Shown here in pieces: positions 13,160 through 28,082 of a DNA stretch of 64,000 bases (its first letter is position 1; every line of letters starts with the position of its first letter). Under the pieces are notes generated by a model. That model saw nothing but the letters and a program-made list of their open reading frames with translations. It had not been told where the DNA came from and did not search any database. The stretch is from NCBI GenBank assembly GCA_025267735.1, contig CM046299.1, forward strand, positions 14,840,232 to 14,904,231, read 5' to 3'. A program made the translations under genes and the position numbers. Source of the DNA: Mactra quadrangularis. Its lineage: Eukaryota > Mollusca > Bivalvia > Venerida > Mactridae.

Positions 13160-16100
13160 CTAATTATACTTTTGTACACAATTGTAAATGTGCATGAGCT
13201 TATTTTTAATTTCATAAATGTGCATAAACATGACATACACGAAAACGGAAAAGTTGACGTTTGACTACAATTTGAGTAAACTAAAGATGCAAATATAATG
13301 TGGGCTGGCAACATAGAGATTGTAATGTGCTATATGTATTGGGTATAAATAGTGAACACTGTATTTATCCTATTAACGTTAAAGTTTTTTATCAAGTTGG
13401 ATGTATATTTTTTATTTAAACCCAAATGCTAATGCTGATATAACGTGAAAACATTTTAACTTTTAAAAAATACAGATTTAGGCTTTACATTAATGTCTTC
13501 ATGTAAGCTGCAAGGAGGCGTAAAGTAAGTAATTGAGGCATCGTCTTAACGTGTCTCAAACATGCCTTTTATTTAAATATATTAGGTAAAGTTGAGGTAT
13601 TTTGTTGACGTTTTTCCTGGATGTGTGTTAAGAGTTATGATAAACGTTTTAAGACATGCTGTGCAATCTAATGTTATTGTGTAAAAGTAATAAGGTGTGT
13701 TTAAAATAAGTTATGCATCTGAAGGAAATTGAAATATATCAAATTAGTGGTATGAAGATGGAAATTAGTTTTGTCTATATATCCTGCCAAATCTTAATAA
13801 TGATATATGCAATTTACTATAAATGATTTTATAGAGAAAAAATAAAGTTCCGTTCTACTTTTTAAAGATCAATGTTAGCAAACTCATCAAACCGCTGATA
13901 CTTTCTTGCATTTCATGCTGTCATATAAAGTATTTGTAGCTTTGCGTTTTAGTCGCGTCCAATATTTTTTTCTATGAATATAGACGAATATTAGTCAATT
14001 TTTTTAGAATATTTTTCCTATATTTGCAAGACGATTTTTTCTATGTTTTTGTATGTATCTTAAATAGTTTACGGATTAAATACATATTGTAATTATCTCA
14101 CAAACAAACGTCAGTTGACCCTTCGCTTCGTGTAAACATAAAGTTAAAATGAGATCGTAAAACTAACTAGCCTAGAATAAATGGAAAGATGTACACATCA
14201 AAACCATATCAATGACTGTTTTTGTTACTGCACTTGATGACATCTCAATGTTTTAAGTGCCACCGGAATAAAATAAATTTCGCAATTTTATAAGTCTAAC
14301 ATCCTGTGTTGTTGCACTTTAAAAGTATTTCAATGGGTGAACATTTTTATACACTACATGTCATTAAAAAGTTAAAATATCGGGAACCCTGATAATAATT
14401 GATTTAAGACAATAAAAAGATATGCTTACAACAAGCGTTGCAATTAAAACATACCGGTGTAAGTAGCGCTCGTTCTGATAACGTACGATTGAGGCGTACG
14501 ATTGAAGTGTTAAACGATCAAATCTAGTTGTTGTATCTACAACGCTTAATTCCCTTGATAATAGTACTGAAGATAGAATGTTAGATAGGTTAATTAAGGG
14601 GCAGTAATGGAACTGGTTCATTTAGCGAATTTTTATAATGATGTTATACACGGTTCTTTCTAAATTATAGTTAAATGATGGTAGACTAATGAATGCCTAT
14701 AGATGTTAATAAAAACATTAAAATCTAATCTCTCATCGACGATATATTATAGACCATCTTTGTTTTAATGTAAACATTTATGAGTTTTGTTGCAATTACT
14801 CTACACGCGCATATTATAACTATGCGTAGGCTTATCAGCTGCAAATCGATTTTATGTAATTGTTCAATGCACATTGCTACAATTTGTAATTTACTCTAAG
14901 TTACAGCAAAATATAAAGTCACTTCGTAAATTAATATACGTTATGTTTAACAGTTAATGTTACCATTAGAATCCATTAATGAATACATTTTGATAATCTA
15001 GACAGATGTCCATACCATTTAATTGTTTCGGGAAAACCAAGCTGTTTTTGTTCCCTATTTTGCTTCATAAATAACTGCTGAGTATTTAATAGTTAATAGG
15101 ACAAATAAGACGTTGTAGCATGTACAAACGCCATTCTAACAACGTTTGTACAATGTTTGGTTTTATAGAGTAATTCCAGACAATTATCTTGTCTCTAGGT
15201 TAAATGATATGAATGTGAATGGAAACGTCCTAGACCGATGAACTGTTGTTTTTCTGCAGCGATGATTTTGAATGATTTTTCTGTACTTAACAATCGGAGG
15301 GATGTTTTTGGAAAATTAACAAATAACACGCCTTTATGTGTTAGTTAAGTCGATGACCGAACAAATATCGTTCAATCGTGTTTAAATTGTACACACATAA
15401 ATTAACATTTTTTTGGCGATGTCATTTAAAATAAAATTAAAGTAATTGCAGTCAATTATTATAGTATAATAAATATTGTTATAAATGTATTGTTTTAGGC
15501 TAATTATTATAAATTCAAAATTCGTAATTAGAATAGTTCCAGACAAGTATGTTTCTAAGTTAAATGGTATACATGAGAATAGAATATTTTTGGTAAATTA
15601 ACTGAAACATGCCTTTAAACGTAAAGAAATATTTTAACTGTCGTTAAGATGAATACAGTTTGAAATATTCTAAGCAAAATTTTATAACAAATCTCTAGTC
15701 TCGACGTTTTCTATAAAAGCGTGTATCAGTATGCTTACAGTAATAACGACGTAGGCTGTTAAAGTGATGAACAACATTTTGTTATTCTAATATATTCAAA
15801 CCAACACTATCGGTAGTTCCGAAGACATTGTCTCCTATTGTACTTAAGGACTATGTCATTTATGAACTGACATCGATATGACGCGAACGAATTTTAAATG
15901 AGAAAAACATGACAATCGTGATCAGAATATAGTTCCTAATTCAGCACAGAAACTTTAAATAAAGATATTGTTGACAAAAATGCCATAATTTTTCTTCAAT
16001 TTAAGATAAACAACTGTTCCAGGCTAAAAATATACGAGTTGGGTATTGTTTCAACAAGATACATTGAACAGATATTGTGTGATGATAATTATTCAAATCG

Positions 16101-16275
16101 TATGGTAATAAAAGCTATCGACTTCAATGAAGTCATTGACACAATATTTAAGCTGTATTTATTTTATATGATATTTTTCAATTGCTTTCGGTGTAAACAT
16201 GTATCTTGAATAACATGTTTAAATTCATCTTTTATTATACTTGTATTATCTGATAGTCTATAAGAACATGGGACG
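13160..16275 (+). repeat. Diverged tandem segmental duplication, copy 1
   Basis: This block aligns in the same orientation with 17160-21725. Exactly or nearly shared landmarks, in order: CTAAAGATGCAAAT (13280 and 17214), GTGCTATATGTATT, a long match around GAAATATATCAAATTAGTGG (13730 and 17682), TCATCAAACCGCTGATA, ACTATAAATGATTTTATAGA, TGAACTGTTGTTTT, CAATCGGAG, ATAAAAGCGTGTATCAGT, CAACATTTTGTTATTCTAAT and CTGATAGTCTATAAGAACAT. Identity by eye is about 75-80%, with islands near 100%. Near 15536 part of the CCAGACAA...AAATG segment from 15175 is repeated again. No frame is conserved. Confidence 0.85.
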
Positions 16276-17159
16276 TCGTTATTTTCGAAATAATGATTTA
16301 AATGAGTATTTTTTACATAGGAAATTGTTTTTTCTAGTTTTAATGAGAATACTTATTCTTTACACATTTCTAATAAGTTTTTTTTTAATTTGACCTATTA
16401 CAAAAGTATCAATTAAGTTTCAGATGATTTTACTACTAATACAATCTTTGCAATGTAAAGTTGTTAGTATTAGGTTGTTTATTAAAGAACATTGCACTGG
16501 ATCTAAATTAAAATCTATTTTATCGGCTGATAATACCACAGTAAGTAAATTGAAATATTTTGTTGATAATTGTATGCACATGGTGCAATGCCATTCAACA
16601 AATGTTAGGGCAACGAAACGTTTTAATAGCATATCATACCGTGCATTACCATGTTTATTATGTTATACACAGCAAACATCTTGGCAATAACTAACATACA
16701 TATAACTCCATCTATACAGCATCATCAAGTCCTTACTGTACATACATTATGGCGTAAAAATAAATAATTTACCATACTAATATATACACAAAGATGTTTA
16801 AAGATGGCACGTACTCAACATAATTCAATCACTCATTTTGTGATCAACTTACGAGGTAATACTAAGATGATACATTTGTCAATTTATGTTTGATCAACCC
16901 CAGTTGAGTTTATATATTAAGGTTATTCATTGTTAATTACTATATCAGTGTTATGTGAGGTTGCCCTTAGATGGTTGAAGCACAGACACATTTATTGTAT
17001 ACACCGTTTCTCTTAATTATTGCGAAATTGGTTGTATCTTCTAAATGTGCAATCTACTTTTTATAATCAGCGGTTAAAATTACATAACTTTAGATTGATT
17101 GAAACGTTGACTTTTTTATTGCAGCCGTCTGTATAAGGGATTATAATTGTATGAAACAT
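16276..17159. other. Spacer between duplication copies, with a segment inverted at 21.9 kb
   Basis: Bases about 16770-16960 match the reverse complement of 21880-22110: GTTTAAAGATGGCAC, TCACTCATTTTGTGA and AAGGTTATT...TGTTATGTGAGGTTGC are shared. The 88-codon open frame at 16424-16690 has no recognisable domain. Otherwise nothing recognised. Confidence 0.6.
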
Positions 17160-20100
17160 ATAAATGATATGCACAAAAAGGGACAGCATGACGTAAACTA
17201 AAATTTGTGAAAACTAAAGATGCAAATAAAATGCGGTCTGGAGACATAGAGAATGTTACGTGCTATATGTATTTGGTATAAATAGTGAACACTATGTTTT
17301 AACCTTTCAACGTGTTAGCCATTTTACTAATTGTATGATTATTTTTTATCTTAACTCCAATGCTGACGATATAATGTTTAAACCTTTTAACATTTGAAAA
17401 ACCATATTAAGTCTTTACATTGATGCATTATATAAACTTTAAAGATAAACATGTAAGCTACTGGAAGGCGTAAAGAAAGTAATTGAGACGTCGTTTTAAC
17501 GTTTTTGAAACATGCTTTATAAATATGAGTAAAGTTAAAGTTAATTTATTTTGTTGGCGGTTTTGCCAGATATAATTATTGATCTGGTGAACTTAACACG
17601 ACATGCTGTGCAATCTGATGTTCTCATTGTACAGTAATGAGGTATGTTGAAAATTAGTAATGCATCTGAAGGAAATTGAAATATATCAAATTAGTGGTAT
17701 GAAGATGGAAATTAGTTTTGTCTATATATCCTGCTAAATCTAAATGATGAAGTATGCAATTTACTATAAATGATTTTATAGAAAATAAATTACCTTGAAG
17801 TTCCGTTCTACTTTGCAATTCTCTATGTTACATGTAGCAAACTCATCAAACCGCTGATATTTTTTTTGCATTTCATGCTGTCATATAAAGTATTTTAAAG
17901 TAGCTTTGCGTTCTGTCGCGTCCTATTGTTTCTTCTAAGAATAAAGACGAATAACAGTCTAATTTATTTTGAATATTTCCACTAACTCAGCTAGATGAAT
18001 TTTTTATGTTGTAGTTTAACAATCTCTTGGACTTGGGTGAAAAAACAAATTGTACTTGTGAATATCACGAACAGACGTGGGATGAACCGTCGCATTTTTA
18101 GACATACAGTTAAATGCGATTGTAGGACTAACTTAAATGGAAGGTTGTACGGAATCAACGCATGCTGAAAACTGTTTTTGTTACTGTACTTTTTGACATC
18201 CTAATGTTTAAAGTGCGAACGGAATGGACGAAATTTCGCAGTATTAAAATTTAAGAGTCTAACACTAAAATGTCATTTCACTTTCTAAGTATTTAAATGG
18301 GTGTATATTTTTAAACACTACATGCAACAAAGATAAAACGATCGGGAATCTGGAATATTTATGATTTACGATAATAAAATTATGACAATCTTTATAGTAC
18401 TGCAATTAAAGCATGTCAGCGTTTGATAGAGTGAGGAAAATGTAAAATTATAACAACTAGAAGTTGTATTTGCAACGCTTTATACACTTGATAATTGAAC
18501 GTAAGATACAATTTTATATAAGTTCATTAAGCATGTAGTCATGGAACTGGTTCATCTAGCGAATTTTTATGATGGTGTAATACATAAACATCAATTCATG
18601 TTTCTTTCTAAATTAAAGTTAAGTGATGCTTCATTAATAAATGCCTTGGGGTGTTAGTAAAAACCTTTAAATCTAATTTCGCATCGACGTTTTTGTTCAA
18701 ACATCTTCATTAAAATCTAAACATTTATGCGTTTTTATCACTATAATTGCAATTACTCAACACGCATTGCTATGTATCGTGATTTACGCTTCAGTAACAT
18801 CAAAATGTAAAATTACTTTATACATAAACACATATTATGTAAAACAGTCAATGTTACCATAATTATTCATAACTGAATCTGTTTCATAATGAAGTCAGTT
18901 TTTATTGTTATTGTATTGTTTAGTGTAAACCAAACTGATTTGGTTCTTTATTTTGTTTCACTATTGACAGCTGAATATTTTATAATTGATAGTACAAATA
19001 AGACGTGGTAGCATGTATTAATACGGTTAAATGATATTAATTTAAATGGGAACATCCTAGATCAATGAACTGTTGTTTTCCTGTACCAATGCTTTTAAAC
19101 GACTTTTATGCACTTGACAATCGGAGAGATATTTTTGGTTAATGTACTGAAACTTGTCTTCATTTGTTAGATAAGTCAATGACCGAGCAATTGTCGTTCA
19201 ATTGTTTTGAAATCATGCACACATTCACAAAATACAGCATGTCAATGTCATTTTATTCAAAAAGGGTAATTGCTGTAAATTATAAAAGTATAAAGTTATG
19301 TTCAAGGCTAATTGTTATAAATTTTAAATTCGTAATTTGAATTTTACAAGTTCGTAGATTTCGTATAAAAAGTAAATTTTATATTTCATGAAAGTAAAGT
19401 TTTGCAATAGCAATCACTTGAATAGCAATATTTCCTGATCCAAATCAGCAGATTGACAATATAAGAATGGTTGAAACAGTCTCAAAAATGCACGAAGGAG
19501 TAACACCGTAGCAACACATTGTATGGGTCATATAACGGCGGTTAGTCAACCTACTCCCCCCTCCTGGAAAAGCTAAATATCTGGATTTAGCTGTTTACCA
19601 ACTACTAAGCGCATATTTTCGTCAGTGACGGAGAACTGCCCTTCATAATTAAACATTATCGGTAGGAGGGAGAATGGCCGTAGAAATAATTTCATGACCA
19701 ATCTCCACGTAAGTACAACCCGCCCGGGAATCAAACCCACGACCCCTCGATCAGTAGACTTGCACTCTACCATCTGAGCTAGCCGGGTATCAAAACCTCA
19801 TCACTTGGATGAAAAGTAAATTTATTATCGAAGAAAATAATTACTGAGTTAACAGTTCGTGTAATATTAGATTATTTGTTTTCAATTTCAACAGATATAT
19901 TAGATGTAAGATGAAAACGAAGTTTCAGAACAAATAATACAATCCTGCCTAATACAACATTAGAATGGGTATTTGATGAAAATAAACTTGAAACATTTAG
20001 GAGGTACAGTAATGGCGTATGCATTTTATTAGGACTATCATTCTTCAATATTGTTTCATAAAACGAATTTACAGCTATATTATTCTAATACGTTTGATAT

Positions 20101-21725
20101 TCATTCACTCATTCAAAAGAAACAAAATGATAAAACATCATTAAATGGACAAATTAGAAACGAGTACAACATTCTGGTATTCTTTTATGTACAATTCATC
20201 AAAACGTTTCAAAATCATTTTTACAAATCATCAACATACATTTATCAATTAAAGAAACTTATGGAAAATACATTTCAACATTAGGAGTAATGCCTTAATG
20301 TTGATTAATATAAAAGAAGATAATATTTCAATTACTTTATACCGATATTTAATAGCTCAAGTTAAAAAGAATGGCAGTTTTAGTTACAAAGCCGTATGTA
20401 GTACACTAAAAATAAATAGTTTAACATATTTCTACACGTTTTTTTTCACTAAGATTGAAATATCATGAAATTAAATATTGACAATTTTGTCATCGTTTTG
20501 GTGGAGTTCGGTATTTTAGTGATGTCTGTGGCTGTCTGCTAGTAAAAGAACATTGTGTCCTCTGATAAATTGCTTTTATAGAACAATGACCATTACTTAT
20601 TACACGAAATACAATGAAAGGAAAATTAAAGCTATTTGGAATATTGACATGTACTGTAGATACTAAACTTGTCTGGTGTTCAATCTAGTGGTCTTATTTT
20701 TTAAAATAATCACTCTCGATAATGTTATTTATGGTGATAATGTTTGTGAATGAACAAGGTTAAACATCTAACAGACAAGAACTTGACATGACAGTGACCA
20801 GATCAACTGAAGTTTCAACCAGCAAGCAGTTTAGACAAAAGCGCTTTTGAACATATATTCAATATGAAAAGAGCGCAGTACAAATGCAGTATATATTAAT
20901 AATAACAAAACGAAATTAAAACAGTATTGTGCTCATTTAACATAATTTCAATTTTGCTCTAATCGAATTCTTTTCCGGAAAATTAAGTTAAACTGTATTG
21001 AACTCATACAAGAATTTTCGTTGTCAAAAGTTAAACCGTGACTATTGGGATCTTTATTAATATAGCGTAAAACAATACTTTAACTGGCGTTAAATTGACT
21101 AAGGTTTGAAATAGTAAATTATTAATTACAAATCTCTAGTTTCATCGATATCTATAAAAGCGTGTATCAGTGAGCTTACAGTAATTACGAAGGAAGTTGT
21201 TGTAGTGATAAACAACATTTTGTTATTCTAATATATTCAAATTTACCCTATCACTAACGAGGGCATTGTCTCCTATTATACTCCAGGGCAATGTCACTTG
21301 TGAACTAACATCGATATGACACAAACGAATTTTAAATGAGAAAAAGAAAACATAACAATTGTGATCAGAATATAGTTTTTAATTCAGCACAGAAACTTTT
21401 AATAAAGATATTCATGACAAAAATGCCACATTTTCCCTTCAATTTAAGATGAACAGCTGTTCTTGGCTAAACACAAAAAATGATTGGGTATTGTTTTAAC
21501 TAGGTACATTGAACAGATATCGATATTGTGTGATAATTATTCAAATCGTATGGTTATAAAATTTATCGACTTTAATGAAGTCATTGACACAATATTTAAG
21601 CTGTATTCATTTTATATGATATTTCTAATTGCTTTCGGTGTGAACATGTATCTTGAATAATAACTTGTTAAAATTCACCTCTTATTATACTTGCACTATC
21701 TGATAGTCTATAAGAACATGGACAG
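17160..21725 (+). repeat. Diverged tandem segmental duplication, copy 2 (expanded)
   Basis: Partner of 13160-16275. Alignment is continuous to about 19345, then resumes at about 21060. Roughly 1.7 kb in between has no counterpart in copy 1. That extra segment contains the SINE at 19495-19790 plus unassigned DNA, so it grew by insertion in copy 2 or was lost from copy 1. Confidence 0.8.
19495..19790 (-). mobile_element. tRNA-derived SINE (family S1), nearly complete
   Basis: Read on the minus strand, the head is tRNA-like: GGCTAGCTCAGATGGTAGAG (A box) and GGTTTGATTCCCG (B box), the internal RNA polymerase III promoter. A body follows containing GGGCAGTTCTCCGTCA, a TTGGTAAACAGCTAAATCCAG block and GTTGCTACGGTGTTA at the 3' end. 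The same body occurs in order at 29100-29334 and 32735-33000, which defines a family. SINEs encode no protein and use LINE proteins for mobility. I recall mollusc SINE families with similar heads and tails but cannot name this one securely. Confidence 0.85.
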
Positions 21726-21879
21726 TCTGTACGTTGGAAATGATTCTTAGCTAACATTTTAAGTATATTTGTACACTTTCTAGTTTCAAGACGAAAGTTT
21801 AAACATACTTCAAGGGGATATGCAAATATACAAACACTATGAACATTACCCATGCTAACGTCAAACATTATTGGTGCTC

Positions 21880-22130
21880 TCTCAACGCAACTTCACATAA
21901 CATCATGGCAAACTAATATAAATAACCTTCATAAAACGCTGTTTTATGTATCATGTTTTTGTATCATGGCTTAACTGAAACTAAAGTCAATCGGAGATAA
22001 CCAAACATGACTTGACATGTATATGCTATTATTGTCTCGTTAGCTGGTCACAAAATGAGTGATGTAACTATAATATATTGAGTATGTGCCATCTTTAAAC
22101 ATATTTTTGTCAAATATTTCAGAAAGTGGT
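21880..22130 (-). repeat. Inverted copy of the 16.8-kb spacer segment
   Basis: The reverse complement matches 16770-16960: GCCATCTTTAAACAT, CACAAAATGAGTGA and CAACTTCACATAACATCA correspond to the landmarks there. It follows directly after the second duplication copy, so the spacer and its inverted twin bracket copy 2. Confidence 0.7.
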
Positions 22131-25100
22131 AAAGCTTTGTATGCCTGACGCGACATTTTATTTTAAGGATATGAATAGTATAAGCAGAAAATATTTTATG
22201 TCATCAAAATTATAGCGTCCAGGAATATTTAAGTAAAAGATTTAGCTATGATATAATCATTTTGATAGATAAATACTTTTATAAACCGCGAAAGTAGAAC
22301 ATCAACTGCTTTAGTAAGACATTTTACGTATAAACATTCACATAAATTGTATGGGCTATAAATTTACAAATATAATACATACAGTTATCCCAAAGTCCCC
22401 ACCGAATATACCGCTTGATAACGAATGTCACTCTTTACACAGACAATTGAATATGATAGTAGAATTCTCGGCTTAGTTTTGCATAGATACCCGTTGAGGT
22501 TTGAAAGTACTTCATATCTATAGATTGATATTCCTGTAGTTATCAGCCATCATTTCGTTTTCAATGTAATACTGATTACATTTAAACAACAAAATCACCG
22601 TTTTTGTGTTCATACGCTGCACTTTATTCAGCTCGTAGGCAAATTGTCGAGTTGTGCAATGAGTTGAGCGTTTAAGTATACAGATATAAACACATCGTCT
22701 ATGTATAGAATGTGGGCAGTGGAGCTTGATCATGAAATATTTAATTATCATGGCTATTTTTCTGTATATTTATGAATCATTATCATTATTATCATCAAGC
22801 TTCGGCAGGAGATTCAGGGCAATCAATGGACCACTAGTAGGACGACTGATTCGCACAGTTTGTCTTAAATATGTTACAATGCTGCGTAAAGCTACATACA
22901 TTACTTTCGTATTTCAAAGATAAGTATAGCTTCTATTAAATGGGATAATCAGACTATGTTATCAGATTTTAATGGCTTTTTGAAATCATCCCGACTTTTT
23001 TATAATGAGAGATAATGTAACATCGTTTGGTAAATTTAGTAACAATACCATCTCCAATTAAATATAAAAAATCTAATTAAATATAAAAACTGGTTTCACA
23101 GAAAGATGAAACGAACGAAATGTCTGAGTTTGTCTGGAGTATTGACTTGATTTTGACTGGCAACGAAATATTACTGTTCAGAAAATCAATATGATTCCAG
23201 CAGATGCATTTAATTTTGAATTTACATTGTTTGATATTTTAGCATCTTTTACTACGTTTTGAGATCTGTCATAAAGTTGGTCACACATCTGAGAGCCGAT
23301 TTGTATTACTGTTTGAGTAGCATGAATGTTTGAGGCATGAACACTTGCCTTATTATGTGTATATCTCTGAAGCTTTGTACATTTGTACTAGTATGCGATA
23401 TTGTTCAGTTTGTTGACTGGTGACCTACTTTGTAATTTTATTCAGTATTGAAAAAAGAAACAACATATATCAAATGTAACTAGACTAAAAAACCAAATCA
23501 TTGCATGCTCTGTCATCATGTTTTAACAAACAAGGAAATATTCTTAAATGATGAGTTAACTACAAGGAACAAAACCTGACGATTTATTTCACTTATGAGA
23601 ACGACTGGTATAGATTTTAGCTGGTTGTATTTTGTTTTCTTCAAAAGATCGTACAGCAAATATATCGACAAATAAAGACAGATACTCCTGATACTGTCTG
23701 AATTTGGGGAATATTATTTACCTTCCTTACTGAAGGTCTTAGGTTGATATTGAATCAGAATATGACTTATCATTTTAAAGTTGTCTTGTTACTAAGATTT
23801 TCAAAATCGTTTTATAATATCTTGTTCTTTGAAATATAAAGAAAAATAGTTATGCCAGTTAGCATGTTACAGTGTAAAAATAAGTTTATATCTGCATTCA
23901 TATTTTTGGGAATTTCATATTGTAAAAATGCTGATACACATGTCTCTACTATTCCAAATTGTATCTTAGAATTTAATTCAATACATATATATTCTATTAT
24001 CTCATGTAATTATTTTAACACCATCAAATACATGTTAACTACATTGTCAATTTCAGAGGCGTTTAAAGCAAAACTATTTTCTATAGACTGTCTAGCTTAA
24101 CTTTAATGCAAAAGATACTATGATTGTTTAACACTTGGTTTTGCCTTTCTTAGATTTTAGATATTTCCTGATGTTCTTGAATTACACGCTAAAAAAATTT
24201 AGAGACATTTTTTGTGAGTGTTTGTATTGTCATACTTTTGTTTTGCAACCAGTAAACTGTTTATTAATATTACGTTTTTGTTACAAGCTTTTAACTTTTG
24301 TGTGTTTCACTTGTTTCCTTCAAATGCATAATGTATTTTTCAGGCGACAGAAGTTTGATTGTTAAACTGCCATCGGGATTACGCAATTTAAAATGATGAA
24401 CACATTTTGTAATGAAGTTATACTTTTTATTAAATATGCGGAAGACATTGTCTAGGATTAAATTTAAGATGTCGACAATTTAGACTTAGCGTAAAAGGAA
24501 GTGGAGGAACAAAATTTAATCGCTAGAAAATGACGTTCTTTAATTCCTTTTTGAGGAACTGTTTGAAATAGAAATTATCGTACATAAAAGCAATACATTA
24601 CCATTTTAGTCTTGAAAATAATGATCTTTTAATGATTTTTTAAAAAAGATGTCTGAAATTCAACTCGTCTGCGTTATATAATTTTCTAACGTTTTCCTGA
24701 ATTGTACTGTTTGGTCTGTTTTATGATATTTTAGTATCTCTTAATACACTGTGTTAAACATTTGCTACGATTATACAAAAAGACAAGTTTGTTTCCCTCC
24801 AATAATTTTATTTGTCAATGACTGATACTTGTGAATGCGTGTGTGACGGTTTTAAGCTGATTTCTTGAGTTACAAGTATTTTCCGGGACAATTGCTAGTT
24901 CTGCAGATTGCCGCGGTACGATAAGCGAGATAATAAAGTGGCAGTGAAAAGCACCATACAACATAACTCCTTATCCATATTTAAAGTAAAACAATGCATT
25001 GATGTTAACGTCTTAAATTGGGCCAATAAATTCAAATAATACTATATTACAGCATTGACTCTAAAACACAGTGTAAAAACTAATTCTAACGAACTCAAAT

Positions 25101-28082
25101 TTGTGTCAAAGTAATGATGGGAAAACTGCCTAAACCTGTCAAGTAATTGTCGATTACCTCTAATTTATACAAACGCTAACAAGACTTTGAAATATCGATT
25201 GTGGCAGAGTATAATCGGATTATGTTTTTGTAAAAGCAATTAAAGGCACATTTATAATCTAATATGAGTTTCAAATTGGGACTCTTAGAATGTCCTTACC
25301 TTATTGGTAACCATCAGCTCATTATTCAGAAGAATAAATGGCTAATCTTTACTGAAGTTTTTTAAACCTCTAAATCAAAGCACTGAACGCGCTGCACTGT
25401 AAATGAAACACATTATAGTCGCCTATGTCGTACAATTCTGTCACTGAGATTCATCTATTATGTTGTTATATGAATGGATAATATCGTGTCTCTTATGAGT
25501 CTTTTACGAGGGAAAATATCTATGTTCCAACAATAAATGCTGGAAATGACTGCAATTGGCCAATATGATGTCGTTTTTTCTTGTCATCTCATTTTGAATT
25601 TATGAACTCAGAAAGAGAAACGTAATCGGGGAAACTAGTTATGAGAGTTAGCGCCCGTTAAGAATTGTTGATAGACACACCAAAACATACAATTACATTG
25701 TCATCGTGCTTTTAACGGCACATGGTTAAGACGTATGAATCAAGATAATGATATAAATTCGTTCACTGTTGTAAATAAGCAGCTAACAAGAGCTATGTTT
25801 TATTTACCATATACAAGTAGTTAGCACAATTTATTTTTTAATAAAAATCAATCAGTTAAATCTTTATACAATTATTATATTTTCACTCAGATAGACAGTA
25901 ATTTACGTTATCAGTTTCTAATCCAAAACTGGTTAACTCTATTTTATGAACAATGTTCAATTTACGTAATTGGTATAATGGGCTAAACACAAATTACGAA
26001 TTACTCGGCAAAAATAAAAATAATTTGATTATTATAGCAGTGTTTTTTTATTGACTCTCATGTTACGGTTTAGTCAGTTAGACGATACATTGTCGGATCT
26101 GAAACAAATAAGGCATTTGATTAAACGATTGTTAACAAAATGTTGTACTTATATGTTTGGTATTATTATAACTTTGATATAATAGGTGTAATCATTCCCA
26201 ATGTTAAATAGACTTTGGTCTTGATGTGCATTCGCCACTTTCTTTCTAAGATATACCTCAACTGTGATATTTATTATCCCCACCTAAGGGTGTGTAATTC
26301 ATTTTTATGATGAATCAGATTCACTGTTTTTGTCGCATTTTGTCTAAAATGAAATTTGTAAAATTAGGTAATAAAATGTCAATGTAATATAATGAAGCAT
26401 TAAATTGATTTGTTGATTGACTGTCATTTCAAACTTGCTTAAAGCAATATATTAATAATTGATTCACCTAATCTAAACAAACGGGGTTGATTCAATTCTA
26501 AAACATTATACTTGTATTATTTCTTGCTTGTTTAGGATACCATGATCTCATTTATAGAGAACTAATCTTGTATGTATTTTGATAGATGAAAGAACATTCA
26601 TGAACATGCATGTAGACAAGGACCACGTTAAAAATACATTGCCAGACACTCATGCACACATGACAAAATACAGACATGGACTTCGCATCGCGGTGCAAAC
26701 AATTACCAATTTAATACGCTTTTAAGCGATTTTTTTCATCAACTATCTAGTGGTATATATGTTTTTTTAGTTTGTTCTATATTACAATTGTTATTTGATC
26801 TTCATATGTTTTCATTTGTCACTTCAATTATCATATGATAATTTGGTGTAGATTTATGGTTAGATATGTTTACATAAATTGTTTTCGTAAAATTTCTTGT
26901 TGTCTGCGTTTGATCTTTTCCTTTCTTACATATCCATTGGGAAAATCTGTCTTGGTAATAGACTTACTAAAGACTTATTTTTGTTACACAGTACATGTAA
27001 TTATCATCCGTTCACTTTATTCACTTATTCCTGGTATTTCTTGAACATCATTGATAAGAATATGTACTCAGTGAACTGAATTTGTCTCAGATCATCGGAA
27101 ATGTGTTTCTTTTATCAAAATGGCCCTTAGAAATAATCTTAGCAACAACGTTAAAACGTTACTTTAAGAGTCAATAGTGCACTCTCAAGCGTTTTCTTAA
27201 TGGAATCTGGTTGGTATTATTCACATTGTGTGTAAATAAACCGGGATCAGTGATGAAATAGGATTTATCCGAGTACCATACATGATTGCTTTTAACTCAG
27301 ATTATCAAAAATATGTTTCTGACAATAACAAGCGGTAATAAAGTATCAAAGATTACCACATGCATCGATTCTTCTGTCAGTTTTAAGAATTTTGTTTCAA
27401 TAAAATACTAAGTTATCAATACCTTTTTATTAAACAACAATTAAGAAATTTGATGTTCTTGTACCACAGACCTGAAAATTTACTCATTTATTAGTTCAAG
27501 TCAATTATTACTACCAAGTTTTTTTCATAAATTATTATATATGTAGAAGTTAATCATACAAAAAGTAAGCTTCAAATTATTTCCCTAATTGCATGCTCTA
27601 GATTGTTACCTCTTTAGTTTGTTCAATGCTAATGAAAGTCGTCGTAAAAACTTGCTACAACTTTAAAAGTTCCATGAGTACTGTAGATAACACTTTCCAT
27701 GCCAATGTAAGTTAAATAGCATTTCACATTTTATAACGATAGTCAAGTAGTTTTATTGAGCACATGTGTTTTACATATGGCTTATCTTTTTATCTTTAAG
27801 AGTCATTCCAATCCTAGAAAACGCATTATAAAGATAAAGTACATTTAATCACTTTTTATGATGTATAAACCTATCTTAATTATCAGAAGTCTACTTATTT
27901 TAGTTTGATATTTGGTATAATTATGTAGCAAGCATTACACGTTGTTCGTCTCTGATTTATTTTTACCAGAAATGTCCCCAGATTATTAGAAATGGAATGA
28001 AAATTTCCAACAAAATGTTTTGCCTTCTATGGACGTACTGATTACGTTTTGAAAAAAAAGTAGTCATAAATATGAATTTTAA
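22131..28082. other. Unannotated AT-rich DNA
   Basis: About 6 kb without a recognised gene, RNA or repeat. Open frames of 60-82 codons are AT-rich, without motifs, and look like chance. A host intron or intergenic DNA would look like this. Confidence 0.5.

Noticed and set aside
16424..16690. 88-codon frame with a paired 70-codon frame on the other strand
   Set aside because: No known domain. The paired open frames on both strands suggest low stop density rather than a gene.
19718..19788. A possible true tRNA gene on the minus strand
   Set aside because: A and B boxes are present, but the acceptor stem does not close and the sequence continues into a SINE body shared with two other copies.
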